Source: Lachnospiraceae bacterium UBA3785
GTDB taxonomy: Bacteria; Bacillota; Clostridia; Lachnospirales; Lachnospiraceae
NCBI GenBank assembly: GCA_002369495.1
Contig: DFFD01000070.1
Span: forward strand, 1-18,666
Direction: 5' to 3'
DNA: 18,666 nucleotides
Numbering within the stretch: the first letter of the stretch is position 1; every line of letters starts with the position of its first letter. A model generated the notes under the pieces. It was not told where the DNA came from, made no database searches, and was given only the letters and a program-made list of their open reading frames with translations. Shown piece by piece: positions 1 to 6,637 of this stretch. Both the position numbers and the translations under genes were made by a program.

Positions 1-23
1 TCGTCGATGATATGTACGCTCAT
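1..23 (-). CDS. 5' end of an unidentified gene, cut by the window edge
   Basis: Only eight codons are visible (MSVHIIDD, the last incomplete). The start is supported by an AGGAGG ribosome binding site six bases upstream (window 27-33 read on the minus strand) and by a good promoter about 40 bases further up. The gene is transcribed out of the window. The residues are too few to assign a family. Confidence 0.7.
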
Positions 24-64
24 TTTTTCCTCCTGGGTGAGAGTGATGGATATGATTTGTCTCT

Positions 65-93
65 ATTATAACACAGATTTGCCCGGGAAATAG
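65..93 (-). promoter_or_regulatory. Extended -10 promoter of the truncated gene at 1-23
   Basis: On the minus strand TGTTATAAT (65-73) is a consensus TATAAT with the extended TGn element. The -35 position (88-93) reads CTATTT, which is poor, as is common for extended -10 promoters. The predicted start lies near 58, giving a leader of about 35 bases with an AGGAGG site. This promoter lies just outside the inverted repeats at 152-318. Confidence 0.7.
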
Positions 94-151
94 GAATAAG
101 TCGCGCAAAAGGGGGAAAAGTGGGGTTTTTTTGCGGTGGGGGGACAATAAT

Positions 152-238
152 GGGGACGGTTCCCAGGGACGGTTCTAAGAAAGCCGGATCGCATTCGCGA
201 TCCGGCTTTTCAAGAACCGTCCCCAGGAACCGTCCCTG
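152..238. repeat. GGGACGGTTC-family nested inverted repeat, copy A1 (terminator-like core)
   Basis: The left arm carries two tandem copies of GGGACGGTTC/T and the right arm two copies of the complement AGAACCGTCCC. Between them is a 13-bp stem with a 4-base loop (AAAGCCGGATCGC, ATTC, GCGATCCGGCTTT) followed by a short T run. The core reads as a terminator in either direction. It lies downstream of galE (minus strand). Confidence 0.8.
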
Positions 239-255
239 AGGTCTCCCCCTTTAAC

Positions 256-318
256 ACAGGGACGGTTCTTGCGAACCGGCTCGCTTGCGAGCCGATTCGC
301 TGAGAACCGTCCCCCTGT
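256..318. repeat. GGGACGGTTC-family inverted repeat, copy A2
   Basis: Left arm ACAGGGACGGTTCT, right arm AGAACCGTCCCCCTGT, with an inner stem GGCTCGC/GCGAGCC whose sequence differs from that of copy A1. It begins five bases beyond the galE stop codon and probably forms the 3' end of the gal operon transcript. It lacks a long T run, so it may act mainly as a 3' stabilising structure, with A1 behind it as terminator. Confidence 0.75.
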
Positions 319-322
319 ATAT

Positions 323-1342
323 TTATTCTCCGTACCCGTTCGGATTCCTGCTCTGCCAGTTCCACGCGTCCGCGCACATGTCGGAGAGGTTCTTCTCCGC
401 GACCCAGCCGAGCACGTTCTTCGCCCTGGTCGGATCGGAGTAGCAGGTCGCGACGTCGCCCGGGCGGCGCGGGTCGATCACGTACGGGAGCGTCTTGCCG
501 CAGGCCTTCTCGAAGGCGTGCAGGATGTCGAGGACACTGTAGCCGATGCCCGTGCCGAGGTTGAAGATCTGGACGCCCGGCAGGGTCTCCATGCCGCGGA
601 TCGCCGCGACGTGGCCCTTCGCGAGGTCCACGACGTGGATGTAATCGCGGACGCCGGTACCGTCCGGAGTCGGGTAGTCATTGCCGAAGACGTGGAGCTT
701 CTCAAGCTTGCCGGAAGCAACCTGGGCCACATAGGGCAGCAGGTTGTTCGGGATGCCCTTGGGATCCTCGCCGATGAGGCCGCTTGCGTGCGCGCCGATC
801 GGGTTGAAGTAGCGGAGCAGCATGACCCGCCATTCCGGATCCGCCTTCGCGATGTCGGTCAGGATCCGCTCCTGCATCGCCTTGGTCTCGCCGTAGGGGT
901 TCGTGCGCTCGCCGAGCGGGCACTCCTCGGTGATCGGGATGATCGCCGGGTCGCCGTAGACCGTCGCGGAGGAGGAAAATACGATCTTCTTCACGCCGTG
1001 CTTCCGCATGACGTCCGTGAGGACCAGCGTCGAGTAGAGGTTGTTGGTGTAGTACTCGATCGGCTTTCTTGTGGACTCGCCGACCGCCTTGTAGCCCGCA
1101 AAATGAATGACCGCCTCAATGCCCGGCTCCTTCTCGAACACTTCGGTCAGGGCCTCGCGGTCCGTGACGTCGACCTTGTAGAAGGTCGGACGCTTCCCGG
1201 TGATCGTCTCGATGCGGTCGACGACCAGGGCCTTGGAGTTGTAGAGGTTGTCGACGATGACGACCTCATAGCCTTCATTTAAAAGTTCAACGACTGTGTG
1301 GCTCCCGATGAATCCGGTGCCGCCGGTGACAAGGATCTTCAT
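323..1342 (-). CDS. galE: UDP-glucose 4-epimerase
   Basis: Interconverts UDP-galactose and UDP-glucose in the cytoplasm, the last Leloir step. The 339-residue protein has normal length for bacterial GalE. The Rossmann NAD motif GGTGFIG is at residues 7-13. The short-chain dehydrogenase catalytic set is intact: Ser125 in SSSATVYG, Tyr150 and Lys154 in YGETK. RYFNPIGAH (177-185) and the C-terminal RRPGDVA (292-298) are typical. I chose the second ATG (1342): AAGGAGG lies seven bases before it but only one base before the upstream ATG at 1348. It is the last gene of galK-galT-galE, starting 21 bases after the galT stop. Fully intact; assignment is secure. Confidence 0.97.
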   Translation of the reverse strand: MKILVTGGTGFIGSHTVVELLNEGYEVVIVDNLYNSKALVVDRIETITGKRPTFYKVDVTDREALTEVFEKEPGIEAVIHFAGYKAVGESTRKPIEYYTNNLYSTLVLTDVMRKHGVKKIVFSSSATVYGDPAIIPITEECPLGERTNPYGETKAMQERILTDIAKADPEWRVMLLRYFNPIGAHASGLIGEDPKGIPNNLLPYVAQVASGKLEKLHVFGNDYPTPDGTGVRDYIHVVDLAKGHVAAIRGMETLPGVQIFNLGTGIGYSVLDILHAFEKACGKTLPYVIDPRRPGDVATCYSDPTRAKNVLGWVAEKNLSDMCADAWNWQSRNPNGYGE

Positions 1343-1363
1343 TTTCATACCTCCTTATGATCT

Positions 1364-2890
1364 TTACAGTGTTTTGAGGAAACGGATGAAGGCTTCGTGG
1401 CCTTCCTCAGTCCATTTGTAGACGCCGGCATCCTCGAGGACGTGCGTGAACACGACGCCGATCTCGCGGCGGAGGATCTCCGTGACGTTGTCGGCCGTGA
1501 TCGCGGGGCTGCCCGGAAGGACGGTCTCTGCCACCCAGTCGGCATGCTTTGCAAGGGTTTCATTTTCACGGACCTTTGCGGCGATCGCCTCGTCAGTAAG
1601 GCCGGCCTGGCGGGATATGACGAGCAGGTCGCCCAGATCCTCCATCTCTTTCTTAAGGCGCGAGGGCAGGACGGCGAGGCCCATGACTTCGATGAGGCCG
1701 ATATTTTCCTTCTTGATGTGCCAATAGGCGTCGCGCGGATGGTAGACGCCGAGCGGGCGCTCCGGAGTCGTGATGTTGTTGCGGAGGACCAGATCGAGCT
1801 CGTACTCGCCGCCGTGCATGCGCGCGATCGGGGTGATCGTGTTGTGCGGCACGCCGTCCGTCTCGGCGAAAATGAACGCCTCCTCGTCCGTGTAGCTTCT
1901 CCATGCGGCGAGAACCTTGTCGGCGAGAGCCACGAGACGCGTACGGTTCTTGGCGCGCAGGCGGAAGACCGACAGCGGCCAGCGGACGATGCCGCTCGTA
2001 ACATCCTCAAAGCCCGGGACCGTGAAGGGGATCTCGATCGGTGCGGTCTCCATCGCGAAGGTGTAGCGGCCGCCCTGGAAATGATCGTGCGCGAGGATCG
2101 AGCCGCCGACGATCGGCAGGTCCGCGTTGGAACCCAGGAAATAGTGCGGGAACTGCGTCACGAAATCGAGGAGCTTTTCGAACGCGGCGTGGTCGATCTT
2201 CATCGGGGTGTGCTCGAAGTTAAAGCAGATGCAGTGTTCGTTGTAGTAGCCGTAGGGGCTGTACTGAAGGCCCCAGTCCGAGTTATTGATCGTGATCGGG
2301 ATGATGCGGTGATTTTCGCGGGCCGGGTGCGTCAGGGTGCCGGCGTAGCCTTCATTTTCACGGCAGAGGAGGCACTTCGGATAGCTCGCGGACTTCGCTT
2401 TGCCGGCTGCGGCGATCGCCTTGGGATCCTTCTCGGGCTTCGCGAGGTTGATCGTGATGTCGATGTCGCCGTACGGAGACGGGGTCTTCCAGCGGACGTC
2501 CTTCTTCGCGCGGTAGCGGCGGATGTAGTCGGTGTCCTGGCTGAACTTGTAGTACCAGTCGGTCGCCTCGGCGGGTGAGCGGTCGTATTTTTCGCGGAAC
2601 GTGCGGATCACTTCGGCCGGACGCGGGGTCAGGCAGTTCATGAGACGGGTGTCGAAGAGGTCGCGATAGCCGATGCTGTCCTCGATGATCCCGCGGGAGA
2701 CCGCCTCGTCGAGGAGCTCCTTCAGGGTCTCCTCGAGATCGACATTTTTGAACTCTTCCGCCGGTTCCTCGTAGTGCTCCTCATGGAAGCAGTCGAGGAG
2801 GAGGTTGGTCGCATAGGCCTTCTCGCATGCCGGCAGGAGGCCGGTCTCGAGCCCGTAAGTAACGAGTTTCTTAATTGCGGAACTTAACAT
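1364..2890 (-). CDS. galT: Galactose-1-phosphate uridylyltransferase, class II
   Basis: Transfers UMP from UDP-glucose to galactose-1-phosphate, giving UDP-galactose and glucose-1-phosphate. The 508-residue length and overall sequence match the Firmicutes class II GalT (about 500 residues, as in Bacillus subtilis), not the 350-residue E. coli type. The active-site histidines lie in GGSILAHDHFQGG (His268 and His270 with Gln272), the class II counterpart of the HPHxQ motif. Cys173 and Cys176 form a CxxC (KCLLC) in the middle. AAGGAG six bases upstream of the ATG supports the start. It sits between galK and galE in a minus-strand operon. The 146-base gap to galK is longer than usual and holds a hairpin (2933-2959). 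Confidence 0.95.
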   Translation of the reverse strand: MLSSAIKKLVTYGLETGLLPACEKAYATNLLLDCFHEEHYEEPAEEFKNVDLEETLKELLDEAVSRGIIEDSIGYRDLFDTRLMNCLTPRPAEVIRTFREKYDRSPAEATDWYYKFSQDTDYIRRYRAKKDVRWKTPSPYGDIDITINLAKPEKDPKAIAAAGKAKSASYPKCLLCRENEGYAGTLTHPARENHRIIPITINNSDWGLQYSPYGYYNEHCICFNFEHTPMKIDHAAFEKLLDFVTQFPHYFLGSNADLPIVGGSILAHDHFQGGRYTFAMETAPIEIPFTVPGFEDVTSGIVRWPLSVFRLRAKNRTRLVALADKVLAAWRSYTDEEAFIFAETDGVPHNTITPIARMHGGEYELDLVLRNNITTPERPLGVYHPRDAYWHIKKENIGLIEVMGLAVLPSRLKKEMEDLGDLLVISRQAGLTDEAIAAKVRENETLAKHADWVAETVLPGSPAITADNVTEILRREIGVVFTHVLEDAGVYKWTEEGHEAFIRFLKTL

Positions 2891-2932
2891 GGCGAACTCC
2901 TTTTTATATGGTAAAATCTTGTCTCATCATGA

Positions 2933-2959
2933 AAGCGGGAATTTGTTTTCTTCCCGCTT
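2933..2959 (-). promoter_or_regulatory. Hairpin between galK and galT
   Basis: On the minus strand AAGCGGGA and TCCCGCTT form a perfect 8-bp stem around an 11-base loop, about 40 bases before the galT start. The bases after it are not a T run, so it is not a good intrinsic terminator. A processing, mRNA-stability or attenuation role within the gal transcript is inference. Confidence 0.5.
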
Positions 2960-3036
2960 ATTATCCTTTAAATTTCTGTATTTTTCCATGAAAAACTTAA
3001 GAACAATCTGGAGGATTTTGAGATGATCGGGCTGCC

Positions 3037-4209
3037 TCACATGATGCGGGAAGCGCCGGGCCCGGGCGAGAGGACGTGGACCTCCGCGTCGAGCCAGGAG
3101 AGCCTCAGATAATCGGCGCAGATCTTCTGCGTGAAGGTCTCGACCGCGTCTGACCGGATGAGCGTCACGGTGTAGCCGCCGAAGCCCTTGCCGGTCATGC
3201 GGCTGCCGTAGACGCCCGGGAACGCCAGGGCAAGGTCGACCAGAAGGTCGATCTCCTGGCAGGAGACCTCGTAATCGTCCTTCATCGAGCGGTGCGACTC
3301 GGTCATGAGCGCTCCGAAGGCGGGAATATTGCCGGCGATCAGCACGGAGTGGGCCCGGATTGTGCGCTGGTTCTCTGAAATGATGTGGCGGGCGCGCTTC
3401 GTCAGCGTCTCGTCCATGAGAACGTCCTTGCAGCTGATGAACTGGTCCATATTGATGTCGCAGAGATCCGTGACGTGGAGCACGGACTGGAATTTTTTGA
3501 GGGCCCGCGCACACTCTTTCCGCCTTGAGAGCAGGATTTCGCGGATGTTGCCGGGGCGGATCTGGCTGCCGATCAGCAGGAACTTCGCGTCCTTCAGCGA
3601 GAGGGGGACATATTCCCAGTGAGGCTTTTTGGAGTCGAGGTAGATCGCGCAGTCCTTCTTCGCGAGCCCGCAGGCGAGCAGGTCCGCGAGACTGCACATG
3701 GTGCGCCCGAAATTTTCCTCGGAGTAGAGCGCGATGAGCGCGAGATCCGACATTTCGAGCTCATCAAACCCGAAGGTGTCCCGCAGCATGAGGGCGGTCA
3801 GGATGTCGAGAGACGCGGTGAAGGAAAGGCCGGAGTCCGGCCCCAGGTCGGTCTCAATCACCATGTCGAAGCCGCCCGAAAAACGGCAGCCTTTCGCGAG
3901 AAAGGCCCGGATGATGTTGAACGGCAGCATGAGCCAGCTGGGCATGCGCGTCTTGTCGAGCGCGTTGAGGGAGGCCTCCACGATGCCGTTCGTCCCGAGC
4001 GCTTTCGAGGCGAGGCGGATCTGGAAGTCACTGCGGCGGCGGATCGCGCCGTAGCTGCCGTGCGGGACCGCGCAGGAAAATACATGTCCGCCGCAGTAAT
4101 CCGTGTGATCTCCGATCAGGTTGACGCGCCCGGGCGCAAAAAAGCAGCCGATCTCGCCGCCGGCTCCGAACACATCATTAAAAATACCAAGGATGTCCAT
4201 ACCTGTCAT
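3037..4209 (-). CDS. galK: Galactokinase-family (GHMP) kinase with atypical motifs
   Basis: By family and operon position this phosphorylates galactose to galactose-1-phosphate with ATP. The 390-residue length fits GalK. Motif 1 is APGRVNLIGDHTDY (25-38), with Arg28 and Asp37 kept but the usual Glu of GEHTDY replaced by Asp34. The phosphate-binding loop, normally GLSSSAS, reads GLSFTAS (127-133). The catalytic-Asp segment, normally NCGIMDQ, reads MCSLADL (171-177), retaining the Asp (176) but not Met or Gln. Motif 3 reads GSRMTGKGFGG (335-345), with Lys341 where Ala or Gly is usual. DDYEVS (311-316) is conserved. It starts the gal operon behind a clear promoter; GGGAG precedes the ATG. Probably still a sugar kinase, but activity and specificity are open. 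Confidence 0.85.
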   Translation of the reverse strand: MTGMDILGIFNDVFGAGGEIGCFFAPGRVNLIGDHTDYCGGHVFSCAVPHGSYGAIRRRSDFQIRLASKALGTNGIVEASLNALDKTRMPSWLMLPFNIIRAFLAKGCRFSGGFDMVIETDLGPDSGLSFTASLDILTALMLRDTFGFDELEMSDLALIALYSEENFGRTMCSLADLLACGLAKKDCAIYLDSKKPHWEYVPLSLKDAKFLLIGSQIRPGNIREILLSRRKECARALKKFQSVLHVTDLCDINMDQFISCKDVLMDETLTKRARHIISENQRTIRAHSVLIAGNIPAFGALMTESHRSMKDDYEVSCQEIDLLVDLALAFPGVYGSRMTGKGFGGYTVTLIRSDAVETFTQKICADYLRLSWLDAEVHVLSPGPGASRIM

Positions 4210-4243
4210 GCTGCTCCCTCACAAAGATGCCATACCACTTTTA

Positions 4244-4272
4244 ATATTAACTGTTTTGCACGAAGAATGCAA
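4244..4272 (-). promoter_or_regulatory. Promoter of the galKTE operon
   Basis: On the minus strand TTGCAT (-35, 4267-4272), a 17-base spacer and TAATAT (-10, 4244-4249) form a near-consensus sigma-A promoter about 35 bases before the galK start. The -35 and spacer are overlapped by an inverted repeat TTGCA-7-TGCAA (4256-4272), a possible operator. Confidence 0.75.
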
Positions 4273-4315
4273 TTAAAAAATAGGAAAAATTGGCAGAATT
4301 GCTTGACCTTTTCAA

Positions 4316-4337
4316 TTGCGGGGAAGCTTCCCGGCAA
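4316..4337. promoter_or_regulatory. 22-bp palindrome between galK and trmB
   Basis: TTGC, G, GGGAAGCTTCCC, G, GCAA reads as a palindrome broken only by one symmetric G/G pair. It lies about 45 bp upstream of the galK -35 box and upstream of the trmB -10, so it should not be in either transcript. This suggests a protein-binding site rather than an RNA hairpin. AATTGC half-sites occur at 4269 (inverted), 4297 and 4314 in the same region. Confidence 0.5.
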
Positions 4338-4365
4338 AGTTCTTTTCATTTTCTGAAAAGTGTAG

Positions 4366-4371
4366 TACAAT
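4366..4371 (+). promoter_or_regulatory. -10 element placing trmB on a leaderless transcript
   Basis: TACAAT is separated from the trmB ATG by only six bases (ACACAC), so a start point 6-7 bases downstream falls on or next to the A of the ATG. The -35 region is T-rich (TTTTCA at 17-bp spacing) and weak. No ribosome binding site precedes the gene. Confidence 0.55.
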
Positions 4372-4377
4372 ACACAC

Positions 4378-5085
4378 ATGCGACTTAGAAATATTCCCGA
4401 AGCAAAAGAAATCATCAGAAACAGTCCGTATGTGATCCCGGATCCGTTCTCCCTGAAAGGCCGCTGGAAGGAGCAGCGCAGGGCACCGCTTTTCGTCGAG
4501 ATCGGGATGGGCAAGGGAAGCTTTATCATGGAGCTGGCCGCCCGCCATCCCGAAAATGAATACATCGGCGTCGAGCGATACGAGAGCGTCCTCTTCCGGG
4601 CCGCCGAGAAAATGGAGGGAAAAGCCCCGCAGGACCCCGCCGGAAAGCTGCTGTACGCGGAGAAGGAGGGGGCGTTTGAGGCGCCGCGGAATCTTCATTT
4701 TCTGCGGAACGACGCGAAGGAGCTGCCGGACATCTTCGATGCGGATGAGGTCGACGGGATCTATCTCAACTTCTCGGACCCCTGGCCGAAGGCGAGGCAC
4801 GCGAAGCGGAGGCTCACGTCGCGGGAATTCCTTCATATATACGAGGCGTTCCTGAAGGACGGCGGGATCCTCGAGTTCAAGACGGACAACATGCCGCTGT
4901 TCGAGTTCTCCCTGGAGGAGATCCGGGAGGCGGAGCACTGGGAGCTCATTTCTTATACGTACGATCTGCATCATGATAAGGCCATGAACGAGGGCAACAT
5001 CATGACGGAGTACGAGCGTAAATTCTCCGCGCTGGGCAGCCGCATCGGCAAGCTCATCGCGGTGCACAAAAAAGGAGGTATGTGA
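4378..5085 (+). CDS. trmB: tRNA (guanine-N7-)-methyltransferase
   Basis: Makes 7-methylguanosine at position 46 in the variable loop of tRNAs, using S-adenosylmethionine. The 235-residue protein shows the TrmB N-terminus MRLRNIPEAKE, the SAM-binding EIGMGKGSF (41-49), the family signature NFSDPWPKARHAKRRL (131-146) and the C-terminal TEYERKF (210-216). Residues about 79-104 form a longer loop than in B. subtilis TrmB. The N-terminal match fixes the start at 4378 although no Shine-Dalgarno sequence is present; a -10 box six bases upstream implies a leaderless mRNA. Its last codons contain the AAAGGAGG site for trxA, which begins one base after the stop, so the two should be co-transcribed. Confidence 0.96.
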   Translation: MRLRNIPEAKEIIRNSPYVIPDPFSLKGRWKEQRRAPLFVEIGMGKGSFIMELAARHPENEYIGVERYESVLFRAAEKMEGKAPQDPAGKLLYAEKEGAFEAPRNLHFLRNDAKELPDIFDADEVDGIYLNFSDPWPKARHAKRRLTSREFLHIYEAFLKDGGILEFKTDNMPLFEFSLEEIREAEHWELISYTYDLHHDKAMNEGNIMTEYERKFSALGSRIGKLIAVHKKGGM

Positions 5086-5086
5086 A

Positions 5087-5410
5087 ATGGTTGTTAAGGT
5101 GACGGACGAGACATTTGAGGCGGAAGTCCTGAAGTCGGAGCTGCCGGTGCTTCTTGACTGCTACGCGGACTGGTGCGGTCCCTGCAAGATGATGGCCCCG
5201 GTGCTCGAGAAGATGAGCGATGTCTTCGGCGGGCAGATGAAGTTCTGCAAGATCAACGTGGACGACAATCAGGAGGCGATCGAGCCCTACCGCGTGATGT
5301 CGATCCCGAACTTCCTGTTCTTTAAGGACGGCGAGGTCGTGAAGAACGTGATCGGCGGCATGTCCCCGAAGGACTTCGAGAAGCACATCAAAGAGGTGCT
5401 GGGCCTCTGA
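5087..5410 (+). CDS. trxA: Thioredoxin
   Basis: Small cytoplasmic dithiol oxidoreductase that reduces protein disulfides. The 107-residue protein has the classic active site WCGPCK (Cys30, Cys33) and the cis-proline in SIPNFLFF (Pro74), where Asn replaces the commoner Thr after the proline. GG (90-91) near the C-terminus is typical. Two extra cysteines (25 and 54) are present. AAAGGAGG inside the end of trmB is its ribosome binding site. A strong hairpin with T run follows within 15 bases, so the trmB-trxA transcript should end here. Confidence 0.96.
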   Translation: MVVKVTDETFEAEVLKSELPVLLDCYADWCGPCKMMAPVLEKMSDVFGGQMKFCKINVDDNQEAIEPYRVMSIPNFLFFKDGEVVKNVIGGMSPKDFEKHIKEVLGL

Positions 5411-5423
5411 TATCCTGAAACAT

Positions 5424-5460
5424 AAAACCGGCGGATCCACAAAGGGTTCCGCCGGTTTTA
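5424..5460. terminator. Bidirectional terminator between trxA and the TSCPD gene
   Basis: AAAACCGGCGGA (5424-5435) and TCCGCCGGTTTT (5448-5459) form a perfect 12-bp stem with a 12-base loop. The flanking A and T tracts are part of the stem, so it works as an intrinsic terminator for trxA on the plus strand and for the convergent gene on the minus strand. Confidence 0.9.
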
Positions 5461-5462
5461 TG

Positions 5463-5711
5463 TTACGAATTTTTTGCCGCCGTGAGCGCCCGGGCCAGCT
5501 GGTCGGGACAGGATGTCGGCCGGCCGCCGCAGGAGATGCCGCCGAGGCGGGCGATGCACTCGTCGACGCTCATGCCCTCGACCAGGCGGCCGATGCCCTG
5601 AAGGTTGCCGTTGCAGCCGCCGTCGAAGCGGACATTTCTCACTTTGCCGTCCTCAACTTCGAAATGGATGGCGCGGGAGCAGGTCCCGCGGGTCCTGTAT
5701 GTGTATTCCAT
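5463..5711 (-). CDS. TSCPD-domain protein, TIGR03905-like
   Basis: An 82-residue protein recognisable by the C-terminal TSCPDQLARAL (67-77). This signature names the TSCPD domain, also found at the C-terminus of some B12-dependent ribonucleotide reductases. Free-standing copies are common in Clostridia and have no established function. Four cysteines (11, 33, 61, 68) could bind a metal, which is inference. AAGGAGG eight bases before the ATG supports the start. It stands alone, convergent with trxA and divergent from the 87-residue gene. I am confident of the family, not of a role. Confidence 0.88.
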   Translation of the reverse strand: MEYTYRTRGTCSRAIHFEVEDGKVRNVRFDGGCNGNLQGIGRLVEGMSVDECIARLGGISCGGRPTSCPDQLARALTAAKNS

Positions 5712-5795
5712 ATGGAACGCCTCCTTCGTGTATTTATTTTACTGTAACATATTTTTAATTCTTTTGAAAGAGGGATGTTTTTTTTCAAGTTCTCT

Positions 5796-5803
5796 GGTAT
5801 AAT
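5796..5803 (+). promoter_or_regulatory. Promoter for the 87-aa gene, greA and lacI operon
   Basis: TGGTATAAT (5795-5803) gives a consensus -10 with the extended TGn element. The -35 region is a T run with no good TTGACA match. Transcription would start near 5810, just before a 9-bp hairpin (5815-5844). Confidence 0.7.
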
Positions 5804-5814
5804 GAATAAGGAAG

Positions 5815-5846
5815 TTCATGAAAGCCCAAAAAATATTTCATGAAAG
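5815..5846 (+). repeat. Twin TTCATGAAAG repeats forming a leader hairpin
   Basis: TTCATGAAAG occurs at 5815-5824 and 5837-5846, 22 bp apart. Because TTCATGAA is itself palindromic, the copies can also pair as a 9-bp stem (5815-5823 with 5836-5844) with a 12-base loop. The second copy directly abuts the GGGAGAGG ribosome binding site. It could be a double operator or a translational control element; the sequence does not decide. TTCATGAA also occurs at 9313-9320. Confidence 0.55.
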
Positions 5847-5855
5847 GGAGAGGAA

Positions 5856-6119
5856 ATGCGTTTCTGGGGCAAGATCTGGAAGGACAACCACATGCTGCGG
5901 GACATCGTGATCGAGGATACGTCCGCGGAGACGCGCACCCACAAGGTTTTCAACGCGCTCTATGAAGTGTGCCTTGCGTTTGATCTCGGGAAGCCGATCT
6001 GGCTTGATTCCAACGTGAGCGAGTTTAAGAGGACGAGAAAAGTACATTTCAGGCAGGACAGCTTTATTGAGACCATAGATTTTGACTCGCTTGAGCTGAT
6101 GGTAATCGAGGAGGACTGA
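5856..6119 (+). CDS. Small protein of unknown function, first gene of the greA operon
   Basis: I do not recognise this 87-residue protein (MRFWGKIWKDNHMLRDIVIE...). It has no signal peptide, membrane segment or cysteine pair beyond a single Cys39, is rich in charged residues, and ends in an acidic tail (LELMVIEED). The compact mix of beta-like and charged stretches suggests a small folded cytoplasmic protein. Evidence that it is real: a clear promoter, a purine-rich ribosome binding site (GGGAGAGG), coding-type third positions, and an end that supplies the GAGGAGG site for greA four bases downstream. Its position just ahead of a transcript-cleavage factor hints at a transcription or stress role, which is inference. 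Confidence 0.85.
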   Translation: MRFWGKIWKDNHMLRDIVIEDTSAETRTHKVFNALYEVCLAFDLGKPIWLDSNVSEFKRTRKVHFRQDSFIETIDFDSLELMVIEED

Positions 6120-6123
6120 CACA

Positions 6124-6627
6124 ATGCATGACCGGCTGACCAGGCAGGACATCGAAAAAATGGAGAAGGAGATCGAGGAGCGAAAGCTGAAGCTGCGCCC
6201 CGAGCTGATCGAGGCGGTCAAGGAGGCGCGCGCCCAGGGAGATCTCTCGGAGAATTTTGAATACTACGCGGCGAAGCGGGAGAAGAACCAGAACGAGAGC
6301 CGCATCCGCTATCTTGAAAATATGATCCGGACCGCCGTCATCGTCGAGGACCACGGGGCAAACGATGAGGTGACCATGAACAAATCGGTGGAGGTGTATT
6401 TTCCGGATGACGACGAGACGGAGACGTTCCGCATCGTGACGACGATCCGGGGAAATTCGCTGAAGGGGCTCATTTCCATCGATTCGCCGCTCGGAAAAGC
6501 GCTTCTGCATCACAAGGCAGGCGACACGGTGCATGTGAAGGTTAATGAATCGGTCGGATACGACGTTGAGATCCGTTCTGTCGGCGCAGCCGCCGACGAA
6601 TCGGAAGATGTGATCAGGAAGTTCTGA
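6124..6627 (+). CDS. greA: Transcription elongation factor GreA family
   Basis: Rescues backtracked RNA polymerase by stimulating cleavage of the nascent RNA. The 167-residue protein has the N-terminal coiled coil (about 1-75). The tip motif GDLSENFEY (39-47) carries the two acidic residues, Asp40 and Glu43, that position the catalytic metal. The C-terminal FKBP-like domain contains the typical SPLGKALLHHKAGDTV near residues 120-137. Phe after SEN instead of the usual Ala is a mild deviation, and the genome could hold another GreA. GAGGAGG in the previous gene's end supports the start. lacI follows after ten bases, an uncommon partner, so greA and that regulator are probably co-transcribed. 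Confidence 0.93.
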   Translation: MHDRLTRQDIEKMEKEIEERKLKLRPELIEAVKEARAQGDLSENFEYYAAKREKNQNESRIRYLENMIRTAVIVEDHGANDEVTMNKSVEVYFPDDDETETFRIVTTIRGNSLKGLISIDSPLGKALLHHKAGDTVHVKVNESVGYDVEIRSVGAAADESEDVIRKF

Positions 6628-6637
6628 GGGAGAGGCA

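Noticed and set aside
152..318. Possible CRISPR-like array from repeated GGGACGGTTC
   Set aside because: Repeats are about 10-12 bases, occur in both orientations within palindromes, have irregular spacing and are dispersed over 18 kb. No cas gene is present.
269..1282. 337-codon plus-strand frame opposite galE
   Set aside because: Composition is that of a shadow frame (valine, arginine and aspartate runs), while galE on the other strand has complete motifs and a ribosome binding site. Part of the frame also runs through a repeat.
4206..4565. 119-codon minus-strand frame across the galK-trmB gap
   Set aside because: It overlaps the trmB start and the galK promoter, and no family is recognisable.
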